This document shows positions 36,794-46,628 of a stretch of 64,000 nt of DNA, piece after piece. Under the pieces are notes generated by a model that worked only from the letters and a program-made list of their open reading frames with translations, did no database searches and had not been told where the DNA came from. A program made the translations under genes and the position numbers. This stretch comes from Candidatus Kuenenia stuttgartensis (GTDB lineage: Bacteria > Gemmatimonadota > Gemmatimonadetes > Gemmatimonadales > Gemmatimonadaceae), in assembly GCA_943330235.2 (NCBI GenBank), contig CALQGY020000001.1, positions 1-64,000 on the forward strand, in the 5' to 3' direction. Every line of letters begins with the position of its first letter. Positions within the stretch are counted from its first letter, which is position 1.

Positions 36794-38055
36794 GCGATCA
36801 CACCGCCACCATGCGCGCACCGCGACGCCGCGTTGCCATTACCGGTATCGGCTGCGTGATGCCGCTGGGCACGGGCGTCGAGGCCATGTGGTCTGGGCTG
36901 CGCGCCGAACAGTCGGTGGTGCGCGCGGGCACGCGCTTCGACACCTCCATCTTCCGCAGTCAGTGCGCCGCCGAAGTGGACGGTTTCAACGCCGAGGACT
37001 ATCTCGATCCGCGGCGCGTCAAGCGCCTGGACCGCTTCGGCCAGTTCAGCGTGGTCAGCGCGCAGCTGGCCCTCAAAGATTCCGGTCTCGACCTCGACAC
37101 CGAAGATCGCGAGCGCGTGGGCGCGATGATGGGCACCGCCCTCGGTGGCATCGCCTACGCTGAGCTGCAAGCGGCCAAGTTCATGCGCGGCGGACTGCGC
37201 GACGTGGACGCGACCCTCGCCCTCGCCGTCTTTGGTGGCTCGTCCAGCTGCAACATCGCCATCGAGTTCGGCGTGTCAGGCCCGAACTGCACGAATGCGA
37301 TGAGCTGCGCATCGGGGGCGATCGCCATTGGCGAGGCGTTCCGGCAAATCCGCGACGGCTATGCCGACATCATGATCGCCGGCGGCAGTGAATCACCACT
37401 GGCGACACTGTGCTTCGGCGCGTTCGCGCTCATCCGCGCGATGTCCACGCGCAACGACGACCCGCAGCACGCTTCGCGTCCGTTCGACCGGGACCGCGAC
37501 GGGTTCGTGATGGGCGAGGGCGCATCCGTGCTCATTTTGGAAGAGTGGGATCACGCCGTGGCACGCGGCGCGCGCATCTACGCGGAGCTGGCCGGCTTTG
37601 GCACCACCAACGACGCGCACCATATGACCGCCCCGCTCCCCAGCGGCGCCCAAGCCGCGCGATGCATGCGTCAGGCACTCGCCGACGCCGGTGTGACGCC
37701 CGAGCAGGTGGATTACATCAACGCGCACGGCAGCAGCACGCCGTTGAACGACCCCACCGAAACCACCGCCATCCGCACGGTGTTCGCGGACCACGCCTAT
37801 CGGGTGCCCGTCTCCAGCACCAAGGGCTACTACGGCCATGCCCTCGGCGCGTCAGGCGCGTTTGAAGCCGCCATCTCAGCGCTGGTCCTGCAACGCGGCT
37901 GGATACCGCCCACGCTCAACCTCACCACACCCGATCCGGAGTGCGATCTGGATTACGTGCCGAACACCGGACGCGATCTGGATGCGCGCGTGGTGCTGAG
38001 CAACAGTTTCGGGTTTGGTGGGATTAATGCCAGTCTCGTGTTCCGGAAAGACTGA
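36790..38055 (+). CDS. Beta-ketoacyl-ACP synthase (FabF-like)
   Basis: [19 protein letters not shown]...[22 protein letters not shown]...[16 protein letters not shown]...[19 protein letters not shown]; Cys-His-His triad retained. Confidence 0.92.
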   Translation: MSDHTATMRAPRRRVAITGIGCVMPLGTGVEAMWSGLRAEQSVVRAGTRFDTSIFRSQCAAEVDGFNAEDYLDPRRVKRLDRFGQFSVVSAQLALKDSGLDLDTEDRERVGAMMGTALGGIAYAELQAAKFMRGGLRDVDATLALAVFGGSSSCNIAIEFGVSGPNCTNAMSCASGAIAIGEAFRQIRDGYADIMIAGGSESPLATLCFGAFALIRAMSTRNDDPQHASRPFDRDRDGFVMGEGASVLILEEWDHAVARGARIYAELAGFGTTNDAHHMTAPLPSGAQAARCMRQALADAGVTPEQVDYINAHGSSTPLNDPTETTAIRTVFADHAYRVPVSSTKGYYGHALGASGAFEAAISALVLQRGWIPPTLNLTTPDPECDLDYVPNTGRDLDARVVLSNSFGFGGINASLVFRKD

Positions 38056-38064
38056 AGACATCAA

Positions 38065-38168
38065 CAACGACAACAGGGTGAAAACGTGAAAAGGTGATCA
38101 GTGAAAAGGTGATCAGTGCACCCTTTCACCGATCACCTTTTCACGTTTTCACCCTGTTCACGTCGTTG
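38065..38168. repeat. Long inverted repeat with internal 15-bp tandem repeat filling a convergent intergenic gap
   Basis: Left CAACGACAACAGGGTGAAAACGTGAAAAGGTGATC (38065-38099), right GATCACCTTTTCACGTTTTCACCCTGTTCACGTCGTTG (38131-38168); complementary apart from a 3-nt bulge; GTGAAAAGGTGATCA occurs twice in tandem. Confidence 0.92.
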
Positions 38169-38171
38169 CAG

Positions 38172-38708
38172 TCACCGTAAAAATGTATCCCGATACCGCT
38201 GCATGCTCTGCTTGATCACTTCCATCGCTTCCTCGCTCTTCTTCCACCCCGTGATCTCCATCCGCTTCCCTTCGAGATCTTTGTAAATCAGGAAGAAGTG
38301 TTCGACTTCCTTGAGGTAGTGCGGTGACAGATCGGCGATATCAAACACGTCGTGGAAGTACGGATCATCCGCCGGCACGGCGAGGATCTTGTCATCGGGC
38401 TCGCCCTTGTCCAGCATGCACAGCACGCCGATGGGGCGCGCCGAGATCTGACACCCCGGGAACGTGGGCTCGTTGATCTTCACGAGAATGTCGAGCGGAT
38501 CGTTATCCTCGTGCAGCGTCTGCGGAATGAATCCATAGTCGCTGGGATAATGGACGGCCGAGTACAGAACGCGGTCCAGTTTGAAGTGGCCGGTCTCTTT
38601 ATCCAGCTCGTACTTATTGCGCGATCCCGCGGGGATCTCGATGATGGCCGTCACCTGCTCCGGCGGATGCTTACCGGCGGGGATGTCGTGCCACGGATTA
38701 TGCAGCAT
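38172..38708 (-). CDS. ppa: Inorganic pyrophosphatase
   Basis: VTAIIEIPAGSRNKYELDKETGHFKLDRVLYSAVHYPSDYGFIPQTLHEDNDPLDILV. Confidence 0.96.
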   Translation of the reverse strand: MLHNPWHDIPAGKHPPEQVTAIIEIPAGSRNKYELDKETGHFKLDRVLYSAVHYPSDYGFIPQTLHEDNDPLDILVKINEPTFPGCQISARPIGVLCMLDKGEPDDKILAVPADDPYFHDVFDIADLSPHYLKEVEHFFLIYKDLEGKRMEITGWKKSEEAMEVIKQSMQRYRDTFLR

Positions 38709-38726
38709 GGTCAGGGTGCTCCCGCG

Positions 38727-39737
38727 TCAGCGGTCACGCAACGCGGCCGCAGCCTCGAGCGCGAAATAGGTGATTATCAGATCGGCACCGGCACGAGCAA
38801 TGGCGACCAGGGATTCCATCATCGCGCGATTGCCATCCAGCCATCCGCGCTCCGCGGCGGCTTTGATCATCGAGTATTCGCCGCTCACCTGATAGGCCGC
38901 GAGCGGCATCCCGGTGTCCTGCTTGACCGCGGCGATGATATCGAGATACGCGCCAGCGGGTTTCACCATCAGGATGTCCGCGCCCTCGGCGACATCCAAC
39001 CGGACTTCGCGCAGCGCTTCCCGCGCGTTGGCCGGATCCATCTGGTAGCTGCGTCGATCGCCGAACGCTGGCGTCGATTCAGCGGCTTCGCGGAACGGCC
39101 CGTAAAACGCCGACGAATACTTCGCGGCATAGCTCATGATGGGCACGTGCTGGAACCCGGCACCATCCAGCGCACGCCGGAGGTGACCGATGCGACCATC
39201 CATCATGTCGCTGGGCGCAATGATATCCGCGCCGGCCTCCGCATGCGCCAGCGCCTCACGCGCCAGCAGATCCAGCGTCGCGTCGTTGTCCACGTCGCCG
39301 GAGGCGGTCAGCAGGCCGCAGTGGCCGTGATCGGTGTATTCGCACATGCACACATCCGTAACCACCAGCAACTGCGGAAAGTCGCGCTTCACGGCGCGGA
39401 CCGCTTCGGCCACCGGACCATGCGGATCCCACGCCGAGGATCCCGTCGCGTCTTTGGTATCCGGAATTCCGAACAACAGAATGCCGCCGATGCCCGCGGC
39501 CACCGCGCGCCCGGCGTCCAGCAATAGTTCATCAACCGACGTCTGAAACACACCGGGCATGGAGCCGATGGGCATGCGGATGCCGTGCCCGGAGCGCACG
39601 AACAGCGGCCAGAGAAACTGCGCCGCGTCCAAGCGGGTCTCGCGCACGGCGCGCCGCAGCGATTCGGTACGGCGCAAACGACGGAGCCGCACCGGCAAGT
39701 CGATGCCGCCCGTCGTGGAAGTCAGACTGGGCGTCAT
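38727..39737 (-). CDS. hemB: Porphobilinogen synthase
   Basis: [28 protein letters not shown]...[19 protein letters not shown]...[22 protein letters not shown]...[16 protein letters not shown]...[13 protein letters not shown]. Confidence 0.97.
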   Translation of the reverse strand: MTPSLTSTTGGIDLPVRLRRLRRTESLRRAVRETRLDAAQFLWPLFVRSGHGIRMPIGSMPGVFQTSVDELLLDAGRAVAAGIGGILLFGIPDTKDATGSSAWDPHGPVAEAVRAVKRDFPQLLVVTDVCMCEYTDHGHCGLLTASGDVDNDATLDLLAREALAHAEAGADIIAPSDMMDGRIGHLRRALDGAGFQHVPIMSYAAKYSSAFYGPFREAAESTPAFGDRRSYQMDPANAREALREVRLDVAEGADILMVKPAGAYLDIIAAVKQDTGMPLAAYQVSGEYSMIKAAAERGWLDGNRAMMESLVAIARAGADLIITYFALEAAAALRDR

Positions 39738-40675
39738 GTCGCGCGCAGCTCCGCCAGAATGTGATGACCGCCGTCAGCATGCAGCTGGGCGGCGAGCGCC
39801 TGTCCCGCGCGTGCGGGTTCGTTCACGTCAACCGCCATGGATCCGCGCACGACCTGCGTGCCATCCACCGAGGCAATGATGCCGTGCAGGATCGGCCCCG
39901 ACACACCCGCCATCATAGCCGCGCCGATGGGCACCTGACATCCCCCTTCCAGCGCCGCCAGCAACGCGCGCTCGGCCGTGATGGCGGTGCGCGTGGGCGA
40001 GTGATCGAGCACGCGCAGAATGTCCATCATGGGTGCATCGTGCGCGCGCGCCTGCACGGCGATGGCGCCCTGCCCCGGTGCTCCCAGCCAATCCGGCGGA
40101 TCCAGCAAGGCCACGATGCGATCGCCAAGTCCCAAGCGGCGCAGACCGGCCGCGGCCAGCAGCGCGGCATCCACATCACCGGCATCGATCTTCCGCAGCC
40201 GCGTCCCCACGTTGCCGCGCAGCTCCAGCACCTCGAGATCAGGGCGTAGCGCGCGTAGCTGCGCGCGGCGGCGCAACGACGACGTCCCCACGCGCGCGCC
40301 GTGCGGCAATTCGTGCAACGACCGCGCCGTGACACCGGGCCCCGTAACCAGGGCATCGCGCGGATCTTCGCGCTCCAGCAACGCCACGATGGTCAGCCCC
40401 TCGGGATCGGCCGTTGGGAGATCCTTGAGGGAATGCACCGCACAGTCGGTACGCCCCGCGATCAAGTCGGCCTCAAGCTCCGCGGTGAACAACCCCTTTT
40501 CACCGATAGCCGAGAGTGGACGATCGAGGATGCGATCCCCGATGGTCGTGTACGTCACGAGTTCGCTGGCCACGCCGCGTTCCGCCAACAGCGCGGCCAC
40601 CTGACGCGCCTGGAACAGCGCCAGCTCTGAGGAGCGCGTCCCAATGCGGACGACGGGTTTCACAGAATCAGTCAT
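39734..40675 (-). CDS. hemC: Hydroxymethylbilane synthase
   Basis: [23 protein letters not shown]...[31 protein letters not shown]...[35 protein letters not shown]. Confidence 0.97.
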   Translation of the reverse strand: MTDSVKPVVRIGTRSSELALFQARQVAALLAERGVASELVTYTTIGDRILDRPLSAIGEKGLFTAELEADLIAGRTDCAVHSLKDLPTADPEGLTIVALLEREDPRDALVTGPGVTARSLHELPHGARVGTSSLRRRAQLRALRPDLEVLELRGNVGTRLRKIDAGDVDAALLAAAGLRRLGLGDRIVALLDPPDWLGAPGQGAIAVQARAHDAPMMDILRVLDHSPTRTAITAERALLAALEGGCQVPIGAAMMAGVSGPILHGIIASVDGTQVVRGSMAVDVNEPARAGQALAAQLHADGGHHILAELRAT

Positions 40676-40683
40676 GCCCAATT

Positions 40684-41466
40684 CTATCGTGATCGGGTGT
40701 GCGCCGCGACGATGCTGCGCACGAAAGTGGCGGTCGTCGCGCTCTCAGACTCGACCTTCACTGGGAATCCTGCCAGGCGCGCCGCGCGTGCGGTAACCGG
40801 ACCAATGCAGGCCACCGGCAGTCGTCGCGCGTGCTCTGCCGGCAACGCGGCCAAGAGTGCGTCCACCGCACTCGGTGCGGCCACCGTCACCAGATCCAGC
40901 GCGCCCGCCGCGGCCAGCGCGCGTAGGGTCACCTGCCCATCCGGGTCCGGGGCGCTGCGATACACGGGAACCACATCCACCGCGGCGCCCAGCGCACGAA
41001 GACCGGCTGGCAAGACGTCGCGTGCCCCCTCCGCGGACGGGTACAGCATCTGCGCGCCCTCCACGTCACCGCGTGCGGCCATGGCATCCACCAGCCCTTC
41101 CGCCAAAAACCGCTCCGGCACGAGCGTCGCCCGCCACCCGTATTGTTCGGCCGCCTCCGCCGTGGCCGTCCCCACCACCGCGAGCTTGCGCGCACCGACC
41201 GCACTCCGCTGCGCCGACGACGTGGCCACGGCGGCCAGGTGGTGCACCGCGTTCGCGCTGGTCAGCAGCACCCAGTCGTACGACGCGAGTCGCGCCAACG
41301 CCTGCACCAGCGGCGCCGGATCCAGCGACTCAATGCGCGTCAGCGGAATCTCGGTGACCGAGGCGCCCTCGGCCCGCAACGCGTCGGCCAGCGGTCCCCC
41401 CCGCCCCTCCGCGCGCGTGACCGCGACGCGCAGCCCCTGCAGCGCGACCGACGCAGGCGTCGTCAT
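40684..41466 (-). CDS. hemD: Uroporphyrinogen-III synthase
   Basis: ATG at 41466: [46 protein letters not shown]...[16 protein letters not shown]; adjacent to hemC/hemB. Confidence 0.9.
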   Translation of the reverse strand: MTTPASVALQGLRVAVTRAEGRGGPLADALRAEGASVTEIPLTRIESLDPAPLVQALARLASYDWVLLTSANAVHHLAAVATSSAQRSAVGARKLAVVGTATAEAAEQYGWRATLVPERFLAEGLVDAMAARGDVEGAQMLYPSAEGARDVLPAGLRALGAAVDVVPVYRSAPDPDGQVTLRALAAAGALDLVTVAAPSAVDALLAALPAEHARRLPVACIGPVTARAARLAGFPVKVESESATTATFVRSIVAAHTRSR

Positions 41467-41700
41467 GCGCGCATCCCCGCGCACACGCACACGTCGGTCC
41501 GACGGGCGCGCAGCGGCCAGCATGTGCGGGGGGGCGTGGGCGTCTCGTCGGGCATGCGCCCAAGTGTAGCGACATCGCCCGTTGCATGCGACGCGGTGCG
41601 CCATGCAGCTTTGAGGACCGCACTCGTACGGTTTCCCTCCGCGGCACACGGCGGCACCATGTGGTGCCTCGCGCCGTCGCCCTCCGCCAATCTGCACGCC

Positions 41701-43665
41701 ATGAGCGATATCGACGTTCTCCTGCAAGAGCATCGAAAGTTCCCCCCGCCGGATGCCTTTCGTGCCAAGGCCCTCGTGGCCAGTCCGCGCCTGGCCGAGG
41801 ACGCCGCGATGGACCCGCTCAACTTCTGGGCGCGCGAAGCAGGTGAGCTGACGTGGAGCAAGCCGTGGGACACGGTCATGAACTGGACGCCGCCGCACGC
41901 GACATGGTTTGAGGGCGGTGAACTCAACGCGAGCGTCAACTGCGTCGATCGCCACATTCACGGCCCGCGCCGCAACAAGGCCGCGCTCATCTGGGAAGGC
42001 GAACCGGGTGACCGCCGCACCTTCACCTACTGGGATGTGTACCGCGAAGTGAACCTCGCGGCCAACATGCTCAAGCAGCTCGGCGTGCAGAAAGGCGACC
42101 GCGTCGCCATCTACCTGCCGATGATTCCCGAGGCGGTCTTCGCGATGCTCGCCTGCGCGCGCATCGGGGCGGTGCACACCGTCGTCTTTGGCGGGTTCTC
42201 CCCCGAGTCGCTGCGCGATCGGATCAACGATTGCCAGTGCAAGGTGCTCATCACCGCCGACGGTGGATACCGTCGCGGCCAGATTGTGCCGCTCAAGCGC
42301 AACGCCGACAAGGCGCTCGAAGACTGCCCCACCATCGAGCACGTCCTGGTCGTCATGCGCCGCCGTAGCGGTGTGGGCGACGAGATGTTCGCCGAGATGA
42401 AGGAGGGGCGGGATCATTGGTGGCATCGCCTGAAGCGGGACGTGCCACGCGAGTGCGCGCCCGAGCCGATGGCCGCCGAGGATCTGTTGTTCATCCTCTA
42501 CACGTCGGGCACGACCGGAAAGCCCAAGGGCATCGTGCATACCACCGGCGGCTACCTCACCGGCGCCTACGCGACGTCCAAGTATGTCTTCGACCTGAAG
42601 GACGAAGACGTTTATTGGTGCACCGCCGACATCGGCTGGATTACCGGCCACTCGTATCTCGTCTACGGCCCCATGGCCAACGGCGCGACGTGCGTGGTGT
42701 ACGAGGGCGCGCCCGATTGGCCGGAGAAGGACCGGTTCTGGGAAATCTGCGAGCGCTATGGCGTCACCATTTTCTACACGGCGCCCACGGCGATTCGCGC
42801 GTTCATGAAGTGGGGCGAGGCGTACGTCACGAAGCACGATCTGTCGCAGCTTCGCCTGCTGGGCTCCGTCGGCGAACCGATCAATCCTGAAGCGTGGATG
42901 TGGTACCATCGCGTCATCGGCAAGGAGCGGTGTCCCATCGTGGATACGTGGTGGCAGACGGAAACCGGCGCCATCATGATCACGCCGCTGCCGGGCGTGA
43001 CCAGCACGACGCCCGGATCGGCTACCACTCCGTTCCCCGGGATCCGCGCCGCGCTGCTCGATGCCGACGGGAACGAGGTGCAGGTCGGCGGCGGCCTGCT
43101 GGCCATCACGCATCCGTGGCCGTCCATGCTGCGCACCATCTGGGGCGACGACCAGCGGTACGTGGACACGTACTTCTCCAAGTGGCCGGGGCGTCCGGAC
43201 CTCTACTTCCCGGGCGACGGCGTCAAACGCGACGACGAGGGCTTCTACTGGATTCTCGGGCGCGTCGATGACGTGCTCAATGTCGCCGGGCATCGCATCG
43301 GCACGATGGAAGTGGAAAGCGCCCTCGTGGATCATCCCTCGGTGGCCGAGGCCGCGGTCGTCGGCAAGTCGCACGAACTCAAGGGACAGGCCATTGCGGC
43401 GTTCGTGACGTTGCGGGCGGGCTTTCAACAGAGCAGCGCCTTGCGCGACGAATTGCGTGAACACGTCGCCATGAAGATCGGCGCGCTCGCGCGCCCGGAC
43501 GACATCCTGTTCAGTGCCGATCTCCCGAAGACGCGCTCCGGCAAGATCATGCGGCGCCTGCTGCGTGATATCGCCGAAGGCCGCGCACTGGGCGACACGA
43601 CGACACTGGCAGATCCCAGCGTGGTCGCCAGCCTCAAAGATCAGTACGAGGCGCAGGAGTCGTAG
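41701..43665 (+). CDS. acs: Acetyl-CoA synthetase (acetate-CoA ligase)
   Basis: [24 protein letters not shown]...[19 protein letters not shown]...[26 protein letters not shown]...[18 protein letters not shown]. Confidence 0.96.
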   Translation: MSDIDVLLQEHRKFPPPDAFRAKALVASPRLAEDAAMDPLNFWAREAGELTWSKPWDTVMNWTPPHATWFEGGELNASVNCVDRHIHGPRRNKAALIWEGEPGDRRTFTYWDVYREVNLAANMLKQLGVQKGDRVAIYLPMIPEAVFAMLACARIGAVHTVVFGGFSPESLRDRINDCQCKVLITADGGYRRGQIVPLKRNADKALEDCPTIEHVLVVMRRRSGVGDEMFAEMKEGRDHWWHRLKRDVPRECAPEPMAAEDLLFILYTSGTTGKPKGIVHTTGGYLTGAYATSKYVFDLKDEDVYWCTADIGWITGHSYLVYGPMANGATCVVYEGAPDWPEKDRFWEICERYGVTIFYTAPTAIRAFMKWGEAYVTKHDLSQLRLLGSVGEPINPEAWMWYHRVIGKERCPIVDTWWQTETGAIMITPLPGVTSTTPGSATTPFPGIRAALLDADGNEVQVGGGLLAITHPWPSMLRTIWGDDQRYVDTYFSKWPGRPDLYFPGDGVKRDDEGFYWILGRVDDVLNVAGHRIGTMEVESALVDHPSVAEAAVVGKSHELKGQAIAAFVTLRAGFQQSSALRDELREHVAMKIGALARPDDILFSADLPKTRSGKIMRRLLRDIAEGRALGDTTTLADPSVVASLKDQYEAQES

Positions 43666-43690
43666 TCCACGTCCGCGCCGGCGACACGAT

Positions 43691-43736
43691 ACGATACGAC
43701 CACGGCACCGCCTTCGCGGTGCCGTGGTCGTATCGT
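43691..43736. terminator. Bidirectional intrinsic terminator-like hairpin, convergent position
   Basis: Perfect 21-bp stem ACGATACGACCACGGCACCGC-cttc-GCGGTGCCGTGGTCGTATCGT between acs(+) and a DsbA-like gene(-). Confidence 0.85.
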
Positions 43737-43768
43737 GCCTCAAACGCGCAGCTAAACGGCCGTGCGCC

Positions 43769-44533
43769 TTACTTCTTCGTGCTGTCCGCCGCCTTGGGCG
43801 CCTTGGGCAGCGCCGCGTTGAGCGAATCGACGACGTGCTTGATCTCGTCGGCGGTGATGGAGCCCGGAAAGACCTGATTGCCAATGATGATCGTCGGCGT
43901 GCCATTCACACCGCGGTCGGCGCCGGCTTTCTGATTCGCCTGAATGCGCGGCATGTTCTTCTGTGAGCTGACGCACTCGCCGTAGACCTTCATATCGAGG
44001 CCCAGTTGCTGGGCATAGCCATCAAAGAACTTGCGCGGGTTGCTGGTGGCCTGCGTGTTCCAGTCGAACTGCCCGGCAAAGATGGCGTCGTGCATCTCCC
44101 AGAACTTGCCCTGATCGGCCGCGCAGGACGCCGCCAGCGAGGCCGCCAGCGTGTTCTGATGCATGGGCAGCGGGAAATCGAAGTAGCGGAAGTTCGCGAG
44201 CCCCGCATCGATGATGCGCGTGCGCAGATCGGGTTCGGCCAGCGTCGCGAAGCGTCCGCACTGCGGGCACTCGAAGTCGCCGAACTCCATGATCGTGACG
44301 GCCGCGTTCGGATCGCCGCGCAGGTAGCCTTCCGCCTTGGGCAGAGTGGCCGTCGAGGCCGCATCCAGCGTCAGCGGTTTCTGCTTGCTGGCTTGCATCG
44401 CGTACCAGATGCTAGAACCGCCAGCGATCGCGAGCAGGAGCAGCATGCCGTAGAACGGCGTGCGGGATTTTGTTGGGGTAGCCTTTACCACGCGCTCTCC
44501 TCGTCGTCCGGCGACCCGCCGGTCGGTGTCCAT
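43769..44533 (-). CDS. Membrane-anchored DsbA-like thioredoxin-fold protein
   Basis: TM anchor FYGMLLLLAIAGGSSIWYAM; AVTIMEFGDFECPQCGRFATLAEPDLRT with CPQC active site; GVNGTPTIIIGNQVFPGSI. Confidence 0.88.
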   Translation of the reverse strand: MDTDRRVAGRRGERVVKATPTKSRTPFYGMLLLLAIAGGSSIWYAMQASKQKPLTLDAASTATLPKAEGYLRGDPNAAVTIMEFGDFECPQCGRFATLAEPDLRTRIIDAGLANFRYFDFPLPMHQNTLAASLAASCAADQGKFWEMHDAIFAGQFDWNTQATSNPRKFFDGYAQQLGLDMKVYGECVSSQKNMPRIQANQKAGADRGVNGTPTIIIGNQVFPGSITADEIKHVVDSLNAALPKAPKAADSTKK

Positions 44534-44961
44534 GATTCGTCGTCACGCGGCCCGAATGTCCGCGTACGTGTCCGGTGTCGGACCGTCGTCAACCCGTGCT
44601 CGCCGGCTCGCACCCGTCACCACGGAACAAGCTACGAACCGGCGTGCGTGCTGGCTACGTCCGGATGCAGCTCCTGTCGCCGCCGCCCCCCAATACGCCC
44701 CGGTCCGGCGGTGCCCGCCGTGCCGCGCCACGCGGCCCTGCTGTGGTTCGGGGCCCCTTCTCTGTTCAACGCCGAGGGAGCCATGGGTGAGCAGCCAACG
44801 AAACGCCTGACCACGGCGTAGAACCTCTGGGACCAGACTCGCTGCCGCCGTTCAGGGGCCGCTAGGGTGGCCCTAGGAAGCTCGATACCTGTACGGTTAG
44901 ATTGTTCATGCTGACCGGATGCTCCGGTCCGCTTCGTTTTTCGGCGCATTACCCAGAGGAA

Positions 44962-45231
44962 ATGGCTAAGCCCAAGCTTCGTCCGCGTCGCGACGTCATG
45001 GTGAATTCTCCATACCAGGAAGCCCGTGACGAGCTCTTCCAGCAGATCATGCAGTGCGGCGTCATCGGGTGTCATCCCGAAGACCAGAAGGAGTGGTTCG
45101 ATGCGACCCTGCAGTATCTCGCGGGCCGCTATCCCGAGCTCAAGCCGACGGAAGTCGGCGAGTTGAGAACGTTAGGCGAGCGCTTCGCTCAGCCTCCCAA
45201 GTCTCAGACGCAGGAAGCCGCCGCAGTCTGA
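44962..45231 (+). CDS. Conserved-looking small hypothetical protein
   Basis: ATG start MAKPKLRPRRDVMVNSPYQEARDELFQQIMQCGVIGCHPEDQKEWFDATLQYLAGRYPELKPTEV; followed by a terminator. Confidence 0.6.
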   Translation: MAKPKLRPRRDVMVNSPYQEARDELFQQIMQCGVIGCHPEDQKEWFDATLQYLAGRYPELKPTEVGELRTLGERFAQPPKSQTQEAAAV

Positions 45232-45274
45232 TTGCGCAGCCCCGCGGTCTGGACAACGTCTCACGCAGTACGCG

Positions 45275-45303
45275 AACGCCTCCTGTCTCCAGGAGGCGTT
45301 TGT
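45275..45303 (+). terminator. Intrinsic terminator
   Basis: AACGCCTCCTG-tctc-CAGGAGGCGTT followed by TGT. Confidence 0.8.
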
Positions 45304-45330
45304 CGTTGGTAGCGCCAGCGACCGATCTCC

Positions 45331-45377
45331 GGACCGACCGAGCGACCGACTGAGCGACCGTCTCAGCGACCGACTGA
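45331..45377. repeat. 12-bp tandem repeat (GCGACCGACTGA-like, about 4 units) at the 3' end of the CDP-alcohol phosphatidyltransferase gene
   Basis: ggaccgaccga gcgaccgactga gcgaccgtctca gcgaccgactga. Confidence 0.85.
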
Positions 45378-45923
45378 GGGACCAACCGGTGTACTGGCCG
45401 TGCGCACGCGTTCGCGCCACAGCATCAGCGTGTAGTCGACGGTGGCGCCGACGCCGAGGAGCGCCACGACTACGACCAACCACGTCACGAGCGAGGGCAG
45501 CAGCAGCACCGCGAGAAACGTGAGCAGTTGGGCCACGGTCACGGCCTTGCCGATCAGGCGCGCCTTGAACGGAATGGGCCGCAACCAACTCACGGTGCGC
45601 GCCACGAAAAACCCGATCACCGACATCACATCGCGGAACATGATGGCCGTCGCCTGCCACGCGCTGAACTGGCCGCCCAGCACAAAGCTGATCACGACCC
45701 CCAGCACAAACAGCCGATCCGCGACCGGATCGAGCAACGCGCCAAACCGCGACACCACTTTCGTGCGGCGCGCGAGCCAGCCGTCGAGAAAATCCGTGAG
45801 GGACGCAATGCCGATGAGCGCCAACCGCGTCGGCACCGCGTCGGACGCCACAAAGCCCACCGCCAGCGCTACGCGCGAGCTGGAGACAAGATTGGGCAGC
45901 GTGAAGAGTGTCGGCCTCGCCAT
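45363..45923 (-). CDS. CDP-alcohol phosphatidyltransferase family protein
   Basis: FTLPNLVSSSRVALAVGF...IGIASLTDFLDGWLARRTKVVSRFGALLDPVADRLFVLGVV (DG..AR...G..LD..AD motif). Confidence 0.92.
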   Translation of the reverse strand: MARPTLFTLPNLVSSSRVALAVGFVASDAVPTRLALIGIASLTDFLDGWLARRTKVVSRFGALLDPVADRLFVLGVVISFVLGGQFSAWQATAIMFRDVMSVIGFFVARTVSWLRPIPFKARLIGKAVTVAQLLTFLAVLLLPSLVTWLVVVVALLGVGATVDYTLMLWRERVRTASTPVGPSVGR

Positions 45924-46117
45924 GATGGATATTACGCGAAGACCGGTCGACGGGGCCAGCGACGGACCCGACGATATCTCGCCACACGACACATCCGGTA
46001 ACACCACCGGTAACACATCCGGTGTCACCGCCGAGAATTCGTCAGCGTGCGGGCCGCGCTAACCCGCGGTCTCGCCGCACACCTGCCGGATCCCTCGGAT
46101 GGGGTTATCCTGCGTAC

Positions 46118-46483
46118 ATGAGGGCGCCGGAAGCGGTAACCGTAGTTCACTTAATGGCCGAGCTCACCGGAATTCCGTCGGCGCAGCTGCACGACCGTGC
46201 GCTGCTCGGCGGGCTGCTCATCGCGGCAGCGGGCGCGGCGGGCATTCATGCCGCCCATCCGCCGCTCATTCGCAGCCATGATGCGCGCGGCGTCGATGCG
46301 TTGTTGCTCCTCGACGGCGGACACGCTGCCGTGCATGCCCATGCGCCGCAGAGCACTCTGCTGCTCGATTTCCTCGCGCCGGAGCCCATCGAACTCGCTC
46401 GCGCACTGGACGTCTTCACGCGACGCCTCATGCCACGCGCCGTCTCGGCGGAGCGCATCGTGCGCGTCGGGCGGACCGCGTGA
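46118..46483 (+). CDS. SpeD (AdoMet decarboxylase)-like protein, apparently lacking the pyruvoyl-forming serine
   Basis: VVHLMAELTGIPSAQLHDRALLGGLLIAAAGAAGI...GVDALLLLDGGHAAVHAHAPQSTLLLDFLAPEPIELARALDVFTRRLMP matches SpeD layout by eye (GVSGVVxxxESHxxIHxxPE...DVxTCG), with ESH replaced by GGH. Confidence 0.55.
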   Translation: MRAPEAVTVVHLMAELTGIPSAQLHDRALLGGLLIAAAGAAGIHAAHPPLIRSHDARGVDALLLLDGGHAAVHAHAPQSTLLLDFLAPEPIELARALDVFTRRLMPRAVSAERIVRVGRTA

Positions 46484-46510
46484 TCCGTGCAGGCGCTCTG
46501 CGTAACCGAC

Positions 46511-46595
46511 GTGTCATTCATCGTGTCATCGCGCGTGTCATTCATCGTGTCATCGCGCGTGTGATTCATCGTGTCATTGCGCGTGTCATTCATCG
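46511..46595. repeat. 24-bp (2x12) tandem repeat, about 3.5 units, upstream of the 46629 gene
   Basis: GTGTCATTCATCGTGTCATCGCGC x2, one variant copy, then partial GTGTCATTCATCG. Confidence 0.93.
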
Positions 46596-46628
46596 CGACC
46601 CGCATCGCGACCCGCGCGTGAGTCCCCG

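Noticed and set aside
40684-43905. 1073-aa minus-strand ORF antisense to acs
   Set aside because: Only the 40684-41466 part (HemD) looks like a real protein; the rest is low-complexity Arg/Gly/His-rich shadow sequence opposite the clearly real acs, as expected at very high GC.
46511-46595. Possible CRISPR array
   Set aside because: Units are directly abutting 24-bp tandem copies without unique spacers, and there are no cas genes in the window.
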